Origin: Pseudomonas sp. GOM7
GTDB taxonomy: Bacteria; Pseudomonadota; Gammaproteobacteria; Pseudomonadales; Pseudomonadaceae
Direction of reading: 5' to 3'
Assembly: GCF_026723825.1 (NCBI RefSeq)
Contig: NZ_CP113519.1
Location: 4,960,001 to 5,024,000 of the forward strand
Length of the DNA: 64,000 bases
The translations under genes and the position numbers were made by a program. Below, piece after piece: positions 1 through 8,029 of the stretch. Each line of letters begins with the position of its first letter. Positions within the stretch are counted from its first letter, which is position 1. The notes below the pieces were generated by a model. That model was given only the letters and a program-made list of their open reading frames with translations, had not been told where the DNA came from and did no database searches.

Positions 1-1
1 G

Positions 2-1963
2 CAGGTGCTCATGTACCAGCGAAACATCAGGAGACTTCCCAAGTACGAAATGGCCAGTGCCAACGTGCCTGTAAGCTCCTCCCACCTGTTCCTCGGCAGG
101 GGGTTCCAATGGACGCAGAAGCACACGCAGCGCCTCTACAGCACGTTGAAACCGGAAGTCGCGAAGTATGTGACCCCGAGCAAGCTCTACCGATCCGCCC
201 GCCGGCTTGAGAAGCGCCTTGACCGTGAAGGCCAGAAGCTTTTGCCACATCCGCTGGCAAGAGCCGTCAGGCGCGGGCTCCAGTGGGACAGTGCTTTCAA
301 CCCGGTTCGGCCACTTCCGCCGGTCGGTGGTTCACCGATCCTTCATGGCATTGAGCCTGACGAAGAGGACGTACTACTACCGCTCGGTGAGCGGGTGGGT
401 CACACCCTCGTCCAGGGCACGACTCGGGTGGGTAAAACCCGCCTGGCCGAGCTGCTCGTCACGCAAGACATCAGGAGGGTCAAAATCGTCCAGGGCAGGA
501 AGGAACATGAAGTGGTCATTGTCTTCGACCCGAAGGGGGATGCTGACCTGCTGCGACGGATGTATGCAGAGGCCAAGCGTGCGGGCCGACTCGACAGCTT
601 CTACATGTTCCACCTTGGCTGGCCGGAAATCTCGGCTCGCTATAACGCCGTAGGTCGGTTCGGTCGAATCTCCGAAGTCGCCTCGCGTATTTCTGGGCAA
701 CTGGCCAGTGAGGGTAACTCGGCAGCATTCAAGGAGTTCGCTTGGAGATTCGTGAACATCGTGGCGCGTGCCAGAAACGCTCTCGGCCAACGGCCTGACT
801 ACCTGATGATTCAGCGGGACGTGGTCAACATCGATGCGCTGTTCATCGAGTACGCCCAGTTCATGCTGCCTCAGAAAGATCCAAAAGCCTGGGAACTGAT
901 CGTGGCCATCGAGAACGGCCTGAACGACAAGAACATCCCGCGCAACATGCACGGTCGAGACAAGCGTGTGGTGGCCATCGAGCAGTATCTCGCCATGCGC
1001 AAGATCCACGACCCCGTGATGGATGGCCTGCGCAGTGCTGTGAGGTATGACCGCACCTACTTCGACAAGATCGTTGCGTCACTCCTACCGCTCCTGGAGA
1101 AACTCACCACCGGCAAGATTGCCCAGTTGCTTGCTCCAAACTACACCGACCTCGAGGATCCACGCCCCATCTTCGACTGGCAGCAGATCATCCGTAAGCG
1201 CGGCATCGTCTATATCGGCTTGGATGCTCTCTCTGACCCAGAGATTGCATCTGCCGTCGGCAACAGCATGTTCGCTGATCTGGTATCGGTCGCAGGCCAC
1301 ATCTACAAGCACGGGATTGATGACGGGCTGCCGGGGGAAGGCGCGAGCAAGGTGGCGATCAACCTGCATTGCGACGAATTCAACGAGTTGATGGGCGAAG
1401 AGTTCATCCCGTTGATCAACAAGGGGGGAGGTGCCGGCATGCAGGTAACGGCCTACACCCAGACCATGAGCGACATCGAGGCCCGCATCGGGAGTCGAGC
1501 GAAAGCCGGCCAGGTCGTGGGTAACTTCAACAACCTCATCATGCTGCGTGTTCGTGAAACAGCCACTGCAGAGCTACTGACAAACCAGTTGCCCAAGGTC
1601 GACGTATACACCACGACGCTCGTGTCGGGAGCGACCGACTCATCTGACCCCACAAGCGATACCGACTTCACCTCAGCGACACAGGATCGGGTAAGCACTT
1701 CAAGCGTTCCGATGATAGAACCCGCCAGTGTTGTTCGGCTCCCTAAAGGTCAGGCGTTTGCGCTGCTCGAGGGCGGGCAGCTCTGGAAAATCCGGATGCC
1801 ACTCCCTGCCTCGAATGACGATGACCTGATGCCAGAGAACCTCGAAGCGTTAGCGGGCTACATGCGCAAGAACTATCGAACCAGCGGCCAATGGTGGTCT
1901 GGTACAGCGGCTCCAGACTACAACGAGGAGTCGCTGCTCAATGATTTAGAGGAGGCATCCTGA
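2..1963 (+). CDS. traD: Type IV coupling protein, TraD SXT/TOL subfamily (5' end outside window)
   Basis: This membrane ATPase hands the relaxase-bound DNA strand to the conjugation channel. Counting from a GTG at 5, a Walker A stands at 138-145 (GTTRVGKT), a Walker B-like stretch VVIVFDPKGD near 168-177, and a second conserved acidic segment NLHCDEFNEL near 453. Relatives begin with a membrane-anchor region of some tens of residues before the FLGRGFQW segment (here about residues 29-36). No such anchor is visible and the frame is open to the window edge, so the gene almost surely starts further left. Its stop overlaps the next start (TGATG). The gene heads the transfer operon. Confidence 0.9.
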   Translation, partial: QVLMYQRNIRRLPKYEMASANVPVSSSHLFLGRGFQWTQKHTQRLYSTLKPEVAKYVTPSKLYRSARRLEKRLDREGQKLLPHPLARAVRRGLQWDSAFNPVRPLPPVGGSPILHGIEPDEEDVLLPLGERVGHTLVQGTTRVGKTRLAELLVTQDIRRVKIVQGRKEHEVVIVFDPKGDADLLRRMYAEAKRAGRLDSFYMFHLGWPEISARYNAVGRFGRISEVASRISGQLASEGNSAAFKEFAWRFVNIVARARNALGQRPDYLMIQRDVVNIDALFIEYAQFMLPQKDPKAWELIVAIENGLNDKNIPRNMHGRDKRVVAIEQYLAMRKIHDPVMDGLRSAVRYDRTYFDKIVASLLPLLEKLTTGKIAQLLAPNYTDLEDPRPIFDWQQIIRKRGIVYIGLDALSDPEIASAVGNSMFADLVSVAGHIYKHGIDDGLPGEGASKVAINLHCDEFNELMGEEFIPLINKGGGAGMQVTAYTQTMSDIEARIGSRAKAGQVVGNFNNLIMLRVRETATAELLTNQLPKVDVYTTTLVSGATDSSDPTSDTDFTSATQDRVSTSSVPMIEPASVVRLPKGQAFALLEGGQLWKIRMPLPASNDDDLMPENLEALAGYMRKNYRTSGQWWSGTAAPDYNEESLLNDLEEAS

Positions 1964-2277
1964 TGCCAATCCGGGAGGCGGCAAACAACGGGCACTCGCT
2001 CGTTCGCACGGCTCAGGCGGTACTCCAAGTCCAATCCATTACGCTGCCAGCATCGAGTAGATACCTGGATTCGCTGCTGCAACTTCAAACAAGGATCCAG
2101 CTCGGGCTGGCAGCAGATGAGTTACTCAGCTTGCTCGAAGTCCACGGCCTGGCTCCTCGTCTGGTTGGGCCTATCCCTGACCCGGAATCGAACTGCTCCC
2201 TGATGATCACCATTGAACCACCAGAGTTCGCACCGCAGCTCATCACCTGCACAACAACCAGCATCACTCTGCACTGA
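1963..2277 (+). CDS. Hypothetical ICE protein, 104 aa
   Basis: A small soluble-looking protein without a motif I recognise. The ATG overlaps the traD stop by one base and a GAGGAGG-like ribosome site lies inside the end of traD, so translation is probably coupled. It has no signal peptide or membrane segment. The position between the coupling protein and the DUF4400-type membrane protein suggests an accessory of the transfer operon, but the function is unknown. Confidence 0.65.
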   Translation: MPIREAANNGHSLVRTAQAVLQVQSITLPASSRYLDSLLQLQTRIQLGLAADELLSLLEVHGLAPRLVGPIPDPESNCSLMITIEPPEFAPQLITCTTTSITLH

Positions 2278-2291
2278 ATCAGGTAGCCACC

Positions 2292-3029
2292 ATGGCAGAT
2301 CAATCACGCGCGCCGGCACAGCCAAAGGAGCCCCCAAAGGGGATACTTGGACTCATCCACAAGGCGAAAGTAGCAGTCGGCGTGCTGCTGCTCTCCCTGT
2401 GCGTGAGCATCCTGATTGAATGGCTGGGTATTGCATTCGATCTGTGGGACGAAGAGGGCTACCTGCACGCGAAGGCCATGCTCACCATCGAGCTCGGCTG
2501 GATCTCTGACGATTTCACGCGATCTCTCTTGATGTCTGATCCAGGCCAAGCAGCGCAGCAACTGACCTTCACAGCCTACGAATGGCTGTTCGTGAAGACG
2601 GGCTTCCTCGACTGGATCGTGAGCGCTCGGCAACCGTTGCCGCAGGGCACATCCGTCCTCAAGGTCTACTCGAACCAACTTGCGGTGGCCATCGAGGACT
2701 ACCTGCTGGCGACGCTATACGTCACGCTGACATTTATGGTTCGCCTGGTCATCCTCACATTGACCAGCCCGTTGTTTGTAATGGCAGCGATGGTCGGGCT
2801 GGTGGATGGACTGGTGCGACGTGACATTCGGCGGTTCGGCGCCGGCCGCGAGTCTTCGTTTGTCTATCACCACTCGAAGCGGCTGATCGTTCCACTCTTC
2901 CTCTCGGCCTGGCTGATCTACCTATCACTGCCCTTCTCCGTTCATCCGAACTGGGTGCTTCTACCGTGCGCGCTGTTGCTTGGCCTTGCTGTCTCGATCA
3001 CGGCGGGCTCGTTCAAGAAATACCTCTAA
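2292..3029 (+). CDS. ICE membrane protein, TIGR03747/PFL_4697 (DUF4400) family
   Basis: An integral membrane protein of 245 residues, standard in MPF_G conjugation operons right after traD; its exact role in the channel is not established. It has a hydrophobic segment at about 21-45 and a cluster of three more between roughly 140 and 240 (the stretches around VRLVILTLTSPLF, RLIVPLFLSAWLIYL and WVLLPCALLLGLAV). The mid-protein GLVDGLVRRDIRRFGAGRES stretch, followed by FVYHH, is the part I take as family-typical. Family placement rests on gene order and this layout. Confidence 0.8.
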   Translation: MADQSRAPAQPKEPPKGILGLIHKAKVAVGVLLLSLCVSILIEWLGIAFDLWDEEGYLHAKAMLTIELGWISDDFTRSLLMSDPGQAAQQLTFTAYEWLFVKTGFLDWIVSARQPLPQGTSVLKVYSNQLAVAIEDYLLATLYVTLTFMVRLVILTLTSPLFVMAAMVGLVDGLVRRDIRRFGAGRESSFVYHHSKRLIVPLFLSAWLIYLSLPFSVHPNWVLLPCALLLGLAVSITAGSFKKYL

Positions 3030-3048
3030 CCATTACCAGGAGGCTCAC

Positions 3049-3348
3049 ATGACCTATGAATACGCAACCTCGTACGTCGAACTGGACTACAAGCGCGAAC
3101 GTTCGGGGGTCTGGATCTTCAAGACCGATTTGCCTTTGACTGAGCCAGATATTTCTTCAACGGGTGACTGGCAAAAACAGCTCAACAAGATGGGGGGAGC
3201 GGGCTGGGAACTGGTCAGCGCGCAGCCGCTGCTGAGGGGGGTGTACCAGATCCCCGAAAGTACACAGGCCGGCGGCAGCGCCATCAGCTACCCGATAACG
3301 GCAGGGTTTTGCCTGTTCTGGAAGCGTCCGAAAGAGGCTGCGAATTAA
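3049..3348 (+). CDS. Small DUF4177-like hypothetical protein, 99 aa
   Basis: Start chosen at the ATG at 3049 because a perfect AGGAGG ribosome site lies at 3038-3043; an in-frame ATG upstream (2980) would run deep into the preceding gene. The MGGAGWELVSAQPL segment resembles the GWELV core of DUF4177-type small proteins. There is no signal peptide or membrane helix. It is an insertion relative to the usual ICE order, where the RAQPRD gene follows the DUF4400 protein more directly. Function unknown. Confidence 0.65.
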   Translation: MTYEYATSYVELDYKRERSGVWIFKTDLPLTEPDISSTGDWQKQLNKMGGAGWELVSAQPLLRGVYQIPESTQAGGSAISYPITAGFCLFWKRPKEAAN

Positions 3349-3399
3349 TTCTCGGCTGGCAAAAAAGAGTTATCTGTTCATCTGTCGATGCATTTCCGT

Positions 3400-3436
3400 G
3401 AGGCTTTCACCCGTACATTCATGACGGGTCAGCCTC
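3400..3436 (+). promoter_or_regulatory. Two-part hairpin directly before the RAQPRD gene start
   Basis: GAGGCT at 3400-3405 pairs with AGCCTC at 3431-3436, and inside it ACCCGT at 3409-3414 pairs with ACGGGT at 3424-3429, leaving a nine-base loop. The base of the stem ends one base before the ATG at 3438 and there is no clear Shine-Dalgarno sequence between. It lacks a U-tract, so it is not a typical terminator. It sits in the only sizeable gap in the first part of the transfer operon (3349-3437), which suggests control of translation or processing. Confidence 0.55.
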
Positions 3437-3437
3437 G

Positions 3438-3794
3438 ATGCAACCAAGCCATACCTACGTGCGCCGTGTCAGTCAGTGCTTCGTACTGGCAGGCGTATTT
3501 CTACTCTCGGCGCAGACGTGGGCAAGCGGTAATCCTCAGGAAATCCGCGAAATATCCCTTGCGCTGAAACAGCTCGAAAACGTCAAAGCGATCATCAAGC
3601 GTGCGCAAGCCCAGGCGCGCGCGTCTCGTGACGTGCGCGGCAGCCGTTACGAGCTTGATTACGACCTGATCCAGTCTGACCTCACTCGCATCGAGGCTGG
3701 GTTACAAGGCTATCTCGCCCCATCAAGAGCTCAGCCTCGAGACATCCAGGAAATCACTGGCGACTACAGCCGTGATCGAGGAGCCCCGCAATGA
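3438..3794 (+). CDS. RAQPRD-family ICE protein (TIGR01690)
   Basis: A periplasmic component of MPF_G conjugation systems, 118 residues. The N terminus is a signal peptide (hydrophobic run about 12-26, ending SAQTWA), and the family's name-giving RAQPRD motif is literally present near residue 97-102. The remainder is a short helical domain. The stop overlaps the next start by four bases (ATGA). No good ribosome site precedes the ATG; a strong hairpin is there instead. Function inside the channel is unknown. Confidence 0.85.
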   Translation: MQPSHTYVRRVSQCFVLAGVFLLSAQTWASGNPQEIREISLALKQLENVKAIIKRAQAQARASRDVRGSRYELDYDLIQSDLTRIEAGLQGYLAPSRAQPRDIQEITGDYSRDRGAPQ

Positions 3795-4024
3795 ACCAGG
3801 AGCAGAAGGCAGCTTTTGAACTGGGCGCAGGATATTCAGCGGATGACCTGTCGCTTGCGATCTCCGGTTTCGTCGCAGTTTTACTCTTCCTGTTCGTTGC
3901 GTGGGTGTTGCTGTCCGCCTATCGCGGCTGGGCTGACCGAAGCCTCGCCCTGAAAAAGTTCGGGGGCACCCTGCTGCGCCTGGCCGTCCTTCTTTTCGTT
4001 GTCCTTCTGATTATTTCTCGCTAG
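3791..4024 (+). CDS. ICE membrane protein, TIGR03758/PFL_4701 (DUF3262) family
   Basis: A 77-residue protein with two hydrophobic segments (about 26-44, LAISGFVAVLLFLFVAWVLL, and 60-76, LLRLAVLLFVVLLII). Small two-helix proteins at this place in the operon are constant in PFGI-1-class elements, just before the pilin-like gene. Start ATG overlaps the previous stop. It is likely an inner-membrane part of the mating apparatus; no biochemical role is known. Confidence 0.8.
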   Translation: MNQEQKAAFELGAGYSADDLSLAISGFVAVLLFLFVAWVLLSAYRGWADRSLALKKFGGTLLRLAVLLFVVLLIISR

Positions 4025-4035
4025 GAGTGTTTTCA

Positions 4036-4380
4036 ATGCACAAAGTCCAAATCCTGTGGCTTCGCCTCATCGCCGGCATCACGGCTCTGCTCGCCTCGCC
4101 GGCATTTGCTGCACTCCCTAGACCAGATGCACCTAGCCGCGGAACAGAAGGCGGCTTCCTCAAGATGCTCCAGAACTATGGATACGACATTGCCGTAGTG
4201 TTCGGCCTGGGAATCGCGGTGGTCGGCTTCAGCATCGTTGCGATAAACGCTATTCAGAAATTCCATGAAGTGACTCAGAAGAAAGCAACCTGGACTGAGT
4301 TTTTCACCGTCGTCCTGGTCGGCGGTGGTCTGCTGATCATCGTGATCTGGTTGGTAAACAAGGCATCCGAGATCCTCTGA
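4036..4380 (+). CDS. Pilin-like ICE membrane protein, TIGR03745/PFL_4702 (DUF2976)
   Basis: A candidate conjugative pilin subunit (VirB2/TraA-like by position and layout). 114 residues: a signal peptide of about 27 residues ending SPAFA, then two transmembrane helices (about 52-75, IAVVFGLGIAVVGFSIVAIN, and 91-110, FFTVVLVGGGLLIIVIWLV), the hairpin arrangement of such pilins. ATG 4036 is preferred over an upstream GTG at 4027 because AGGAG at 4023-4027 is well spaced from the ATG. The stop overlaps the next ATG. Confidence 0.8.
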   Translation: MHKVQILWLRLIAGITALLASPAFAALPRPDAPSRGTEGGFLKMLQNYGYDIAVVFGLGIAVVGFSIVAINAIQKFHEVTQKKATWTEFFTVVLVGGGLLIIVIWLVNKASEIL

Positions 4381-4751
4381 TGGCTGTCGAATTCTTACCA
4401 GAGCGCTTGAACCGCCCGCCTGTGGTCTTTCGTGGCCTGACCTCGGCTGAGATGTTCATGTCGTTTTTTTCCGGCGCTGCCTTAGGGATTGGGCTGGGCA
4501 TCGCGATCTTCATCCTGTCGGGTTACTGGGCGGTGATTCCCACAGCAACACTGTTGGCGGGTTTTCTTTGTGTCTTTTTCGCCGGCAAAGCGCTGGCGAT
4601 CAAGAAGCGTGGCCGGGCAGTGATGTGGCTCTACCGATCTCTGCAGGCCCGCCTGACCCTCTCTTCGTATGCCTCTTTTTTCGAGGCCCTTGGTGTAGCT
4701 GACCGCAGGCTCGTCCTGCAGGAAAGCTCCTGGTCCCTGCGCAGGAAGTGA
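4380..4751 (+). CDS. Conjugative transfer protein, TIGR03750 (DUF3487) family
   Basis: A 123-residue inner-membrane protein with two adjacent hydrophobic helices (about 23-66: FMSFFSGAALGIGLGIAIFIL, then WAVIPTATLLAGFLCVFFAG) followed by a basic cytoplasmic tail, the size and layout of VirB3/TraL-like proteins. The RLNRPPVVFRGLT opening is typical of this ICE family. It directly follows the pilin-like gene and precedes the VirB8-like gene, as in related elements. Confidence 0.8.
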   Translation: MAVEFLPERLNRPPVVFRGLTSAEMFMSFFSGAALGIGLGIAIFILSGYWAVIPTATLLAGFLCVFFAGKALAIKKRGRAVMWLYRSLQARLTLSSYASFFEALGVADRRLVLQESSWSLRRK

Positions 4752-4755
4752 TCTC

Positions 4756-5391
4756 ATGAGTCGGTACAAACGTGCTCTGGATGAGCGAGATTCACATATC
4801 AAAACACTCCGCATTGGGTGCGGGATCCTCATCGGCTTTTGCCTGTTGCTCGCCTATGGGTGGTACTCCGCCCCGAAGAACCTGACCGTACACAATCCAC
4901 CAGACCTTCGCTCTGGCAGCACCAGAGAGTGGTGGGTTGTTCCACCGAGCACTGTCTATTCGTTCGCCTATTACATCTTCCAGCAGCTCAACCGCTGGCA
5001 AACAGATGGCTCTATCGAATACGAGCAGAACATCTACAACCTGCAGGCGCTGCTGACTCCATCCTGCCGGGCATTTCTTGAAGCAGACGCGAGCAGGCGC
5101 AAGGCCGCGAATGAGCTGCTCAAGCGTGAGCGATCCGTGTACGAGATTCCCGGACGGGGATTCAAGAACAGCCGAGTCGATGTCGAGGGGAGAGACAGTT
5201 GGGTGGTCTATCTGGATCTGGTGACCGACGAACACTACATGGCTGAGCCCGTTAAGAGCACGCTCGTTCGCTACCCTATCCGTGTCGTGCGCAATGACGT
5301 CGATCCAGAACTGAACCCTTGGGGGTTGCAACTGGACTGCTATGCCGAAGTGCCTCAACTACTGAGTGTGGTGCGGGAGGGCGAGCAGTGA
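4756..5391 (+). CDS. ICE protein TIGR03746/PFL_4703 (DUF2895), VirB8/TraE-like
   Basis: A 211-residue bitopic membrane protein: one N-terminal helix at about 20-38 (IGCGILIGFCLLLAYGWY) followed by a periplasmic domain starting at the conserved LTVHNPPDLRSG segment. This is the topology of VirB8/TraE scaffold proteins of the channel; the functional parallel is inferred from topology and operon place. The stop TGA overlaps the GTG start of the next gene. Confidence 0.82.
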   Translation: MSRYKRALDERDSHIKTLRIGCGILIGFCLLLAYGWYSAPKNLTVHNPPDLRSGSTREWWVVPPSTVYSFAYYIFQQLNRWQTDGSIEYEQNIYNLQALLTPSCRAFLEADASRRKAANELLKRERSVYEIPGRGFKNSRVDVEGRDSWVVYLDLVTDEHYMAEPVKSTLVRYPIRVVRNDVDPELNPWGLQLDCYAEVPQLLSVVREGEQ

Positions 5392-6227
5392 GAGCGAAAC
5401 TACTCCTAACGCTAGCGGTTATTGGGCTCTGCACCAGCGCCTCCATCGCTCATGCGGTTGAAGTGTTCAAGTGGAATCGCGTACCTCTACCGATTCAGCT
5501 CTCTGTTGGCCATGAGCGTATCGTCTTCATTGATCGCAACGTGAGTGTTGGAGCACCTCGTTCCCTGACCGGCAAGCTGCGTATCCAGAGCGTTGCAGGT
5601 GCAGTGTATCTGCTTGCCAATGAGGCGTTTACGCCAAGTCGGCTACAGCTACGAGACGATGAATCTGGTGAGATCATCCTGCTCGACATCGCCACCACTG
5701 ATAATGCCGGCCAGCTCGAACCGGCGAAGGTCGTCACGGGCGATAGAGTCTCGACTGGCGCCCAGGGCGATTCGACGGGGCAGGCAAGCAGGGAACCTGC
5801 AGTAGAAGCTGCACCTGCCAGAACACCTGCCCCGGTCGCGCTGACCCGCTATGCCGCGCAGATGATGTATGCCCCCCTCAGAACAGTGGAGGCCTTACCC
5901 CATGTGCAGCAAGTTCCGGTCAGGTTGACTGGGCATATCCAAACGCTTGCCCCCACTCTCGATATCGATGCTATGGCACTGGGGGCGTGGAGCCTGGGGT
6001 CATTCACGGTTACTGCTGTTCGACTCGTGAACCGCCGCCGTGAGCGCCTTCAACTGGATCCGCGAGACCTGCAGGGTGATCTTTACGCTGCGACCTTCCA
6101 GCACAACGACCTCGGCCCGGCCGGCACGCCGGCAGATACGACAACGGTCTATGTCGTGACGCGCGACAAGTCTTTAGAGCTGGCTTTGCCACCAACGCCG
6201 GGCGTGGGAGTTTCTGACCGTGAGTAA
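5388..6227 (+). CDS. ICE protein TIGR03749/PFL_4704 (DUF3438), TraK/VirB9-like
   Basis: A 279-residue secreted protein of the outer-membrane core complex by analogy with TraK/VirB9. GTG 5388 is chosen because it overlaps the preceding stop and gives a clean signal peptide (LLLTLAVIGLCTSASIAHA); an ATG at 5319 would lie inside the previous gene. The LPIQLSVGHERIVFID segment after the signal is family-typical. A flexible Ala/Pro/Thr-rich linker near 125-160 splits the N- and C-terminal beta domains. Confidence 0.8.
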   Translation: MRAKLLLTLAVIGLCTSASIAHAVEVFKWNRVPLPIQLSVGHERIVFIDRNVSVGAPRSLTGKLRIQSVAGAVYLLANEAFTPSRLQLRDDESGEIILLDIATTDNAGQLEPAKVVTGDRVSTGAQGDSTGQASREPAVEAAPARTPAPVALTRYAAQMMYAPLRTVEALPHVQQVPVRLTGHIQTLAPTLDIDAMALGAWSLGSFTVTAVRLVNRRRERLQLDPRDLQGDLYAATFQHNDLGPAGTPADTTTVYVVTRDKSLELALPPTPGVGVSDRE

Positions 6228-7656
6228 TCCCATCCTGAAGCTCATCGTAGCCCTGGCGCTGGTCATAACCCTTGTGGTCTTCGTTCTATGGCCGAGCAGT
6301 GAGCTGCCAGAAACTGCCCCAGCAAAACAGGCCGCTCTTGATAAAACACTGACTGTCGAAGAGCTCGAGGCGCTTGGGCTTGTAGGTGATACACCGAAGG
6401 ATACGGTGGCCACCCTCGTCGGTCAGGTGAAGGCTATGCGAGAGGATCTAGAGCACGTCGCACAGGAAAACAAGCGCCTCATCGATGAGAACGAACGACT
6501 GCGTGGAGAGCGCAGGAATATTGATCAGACCGTGGAGCGCGCAGTAGAAAATGTCAAACAGGAGAGCCAGAGCCAGGCCAACCAACTGACATCCGTTCTG
6601 GACAAACTGCAGGGCGAGCTTGATCAGCTCAAGCAACGCGGCAGTGGGTACGATGACATTCCTCTGGGGCTGGGACTGGAAGGTAACGGGCTGGGGGCTG
6701 AATCGATCAGTCCTGGCAAAGCCGACGAGCTCGTCTGGCATTCGCCGCTCGACACCATTGCAACCGACCGCTCCGGTAACAGGAAGGAACCGTCAGCATT
6801 CCCCAGCTCGTTCTCGAGCCTGAGCGGTTCTCTCGCTGATCTCGACGACAACCCCATCTCCGACTCACAGCGCAGCCTGAGGGCCAACCTGAAAGGAGAG
6901 CGGGACATTGGCGAGGCAACACCACGCTTCACCATCCCGGAGAACTCGACACTCATGGGATCGGTGGCCATGACGGCGATGATTGGACGTGTGCCGATTC
7001 AAGGCTCGGTGACCGACCCCTACCCTTTCAAGGTGCTGATCGGCGCCGACAATCTGATTTCCAACGGCATCGAACTCCCCGACGTAGAGTCTGCTGTCGT
7101 ATCCGGTACTGCCACCGGCGACTGGACGCTGTCATGCGTGAGCGGTGCCATCAACAGCATCACTTTCACATTCCAGGATGGCCGTGTACGCACTGTACCG
7201 GCACCACAAGCTGTGGCGAGCGGACAATCCAACAGCAGTCAACGCAGCACGATCGGCTGGATCTCAGATCCTTATGGCGTGCCGTGCATCGCAGGCACTC
7301 GTAAGTCCAACGCCAGTCAGTTCATTGCCAGCCAGTTCCTGATGGGCGGACTGGCAGCCGCTGGCGAGGCGTACGCTAATCAAGAGACCACCACGACTGC
7401 GGACTCCTCAGGATCTTCCTCTGCAGTAACCGGAAACCTGGGCAATTACATCCTGGGTAAAGCCGGCGCCGGCGGCATGGAGGACGTGCGGAAGTGGGCG
7501 ATGGAGCGCTATGGCCAGACCTTCGACGCCGTCTACGTCCCACCGGGCCAAGAGGTGGCGATTCATATCACGAGCCAAATCCCAATCGACTACGAACTCA
7601 ACGGACGAAAGGTGAAGTATGAAAGCAGCCAGTCTGCCCTTCTGGATCTTGATTAG
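6220..7656 (+). CDS. ICE protein TIGR03752/PFL_4705, TraB/VirB10-like
   Basis: A 478-residue protein linking inner and outer membranes in the transfer channel, the equivalent of TraB/VirB10 by layout. It has an N-terminal transmembrane helix (about 5-23), a long charged coiled coil (about 68-140, with heptads in QENKRLIDENERLR), a Ser-rich linker and a C-terminal beta domain. The GTG start overlaps the previous gene by eight bases; its end overlaps the following lipoprotein gene by 38 bases, so the two are coupled. Confidence 0.85.
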   Translation: MSNPILKLIVALALVITLVVFVLWPSSELPETAPAKQAALDKTLTVEELEALGLVGDTPKDTVATLVGQVKAMREDLEHVAQENKRLIDENERLRGERRNIDQTVERAVENVKQESQSQANQLTSVLDKLQGELDQLKQRGSGYDDIPLGLGLEGNGLGAESISPGKADELVWHSPLDTIATDRSGNRKEPSAFPSSFSSLSGSLADLDDNPISDSQRSLRANLKGERDIGEATPRFTIPENSTLMGSVAMTAMIGRVPIQGSVTDPYPFKVLIGADNLISNGIELPDVESAVVSGTATGDWTLSCVSGAINSITFTFQDGRVRTVPAPQAVASGQSNSSQRSTIGWISDPYGVPCIAGTRKSNASQFIASQFLMGGLAAAGEAYANQETTTTADSSGSSSAVTGNLGNYILGKAGAGGMEDVRKWAMERYGQTFDAVYVPPGQEVAIHITSQIPIDYELNGRKVKYESSQSALLDLD

Positions 7657-8029
7657 CCTGGCTCTGTCGGGCTGCTCAACCACCTCCGAGGAGATGTTGC
7701 CGCGCGGCGATAAAACCATGATGGATCTCTGGAACAGCAGCGGCCACGGCACTAAGCAACAATTCGCCGACGCGCGCGCCTCACTGCGCCGGCCTCTTAC
7801 AGACCAACAGATGCAGCAGTATCCCGCCGAGCAAGAAGCCTATACGCGCTCGGCCCAGAACGAGATCTACAACCTGTTCCCAAGGTTACCGAACCCTGAC
7901 CTGGTGATGTACGTGTACCCGCACCTGGTCGGCAACGAGCCGGCGCCAGTCCCTGGATATTCAACCGTTTTTCCCTTCTTCTCTAGGGTGCAATACGCCA
8001 TGCCAGGTGAGCGCACGGAGGATTACTGA
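7619..8029 (+). CDS. Conjugative transfer lipoprotein, TIGR03751 family
   Basis: A 136-residue outer-membrane lipoprotein, probably the TraV/VirB7-like part of the core complex. The signal peptide ends in a lipobox LSGC, putting the lipidated cysteine at residue 19. The rest is a short globular domain ending with a proline-rich PAPVPGYSTVFPFF segment common in this family. Its start lies within the end of the TraB-like gene and its stop overlaps the ATPase start (TGATG). Confidence 0.85.
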   Translation: MKAASLPFWILISLALSGCSTTSEEMLPRGDKTMMDLWNSSGHGTKQQFADARASLRRPLTDQQMQQYPAEQEAYTRSAQNEIYNLFPRLPNPDLVMYVYPHLVGNEPAPVPGYSTVFPFFSRVQYAMPGERTEDY

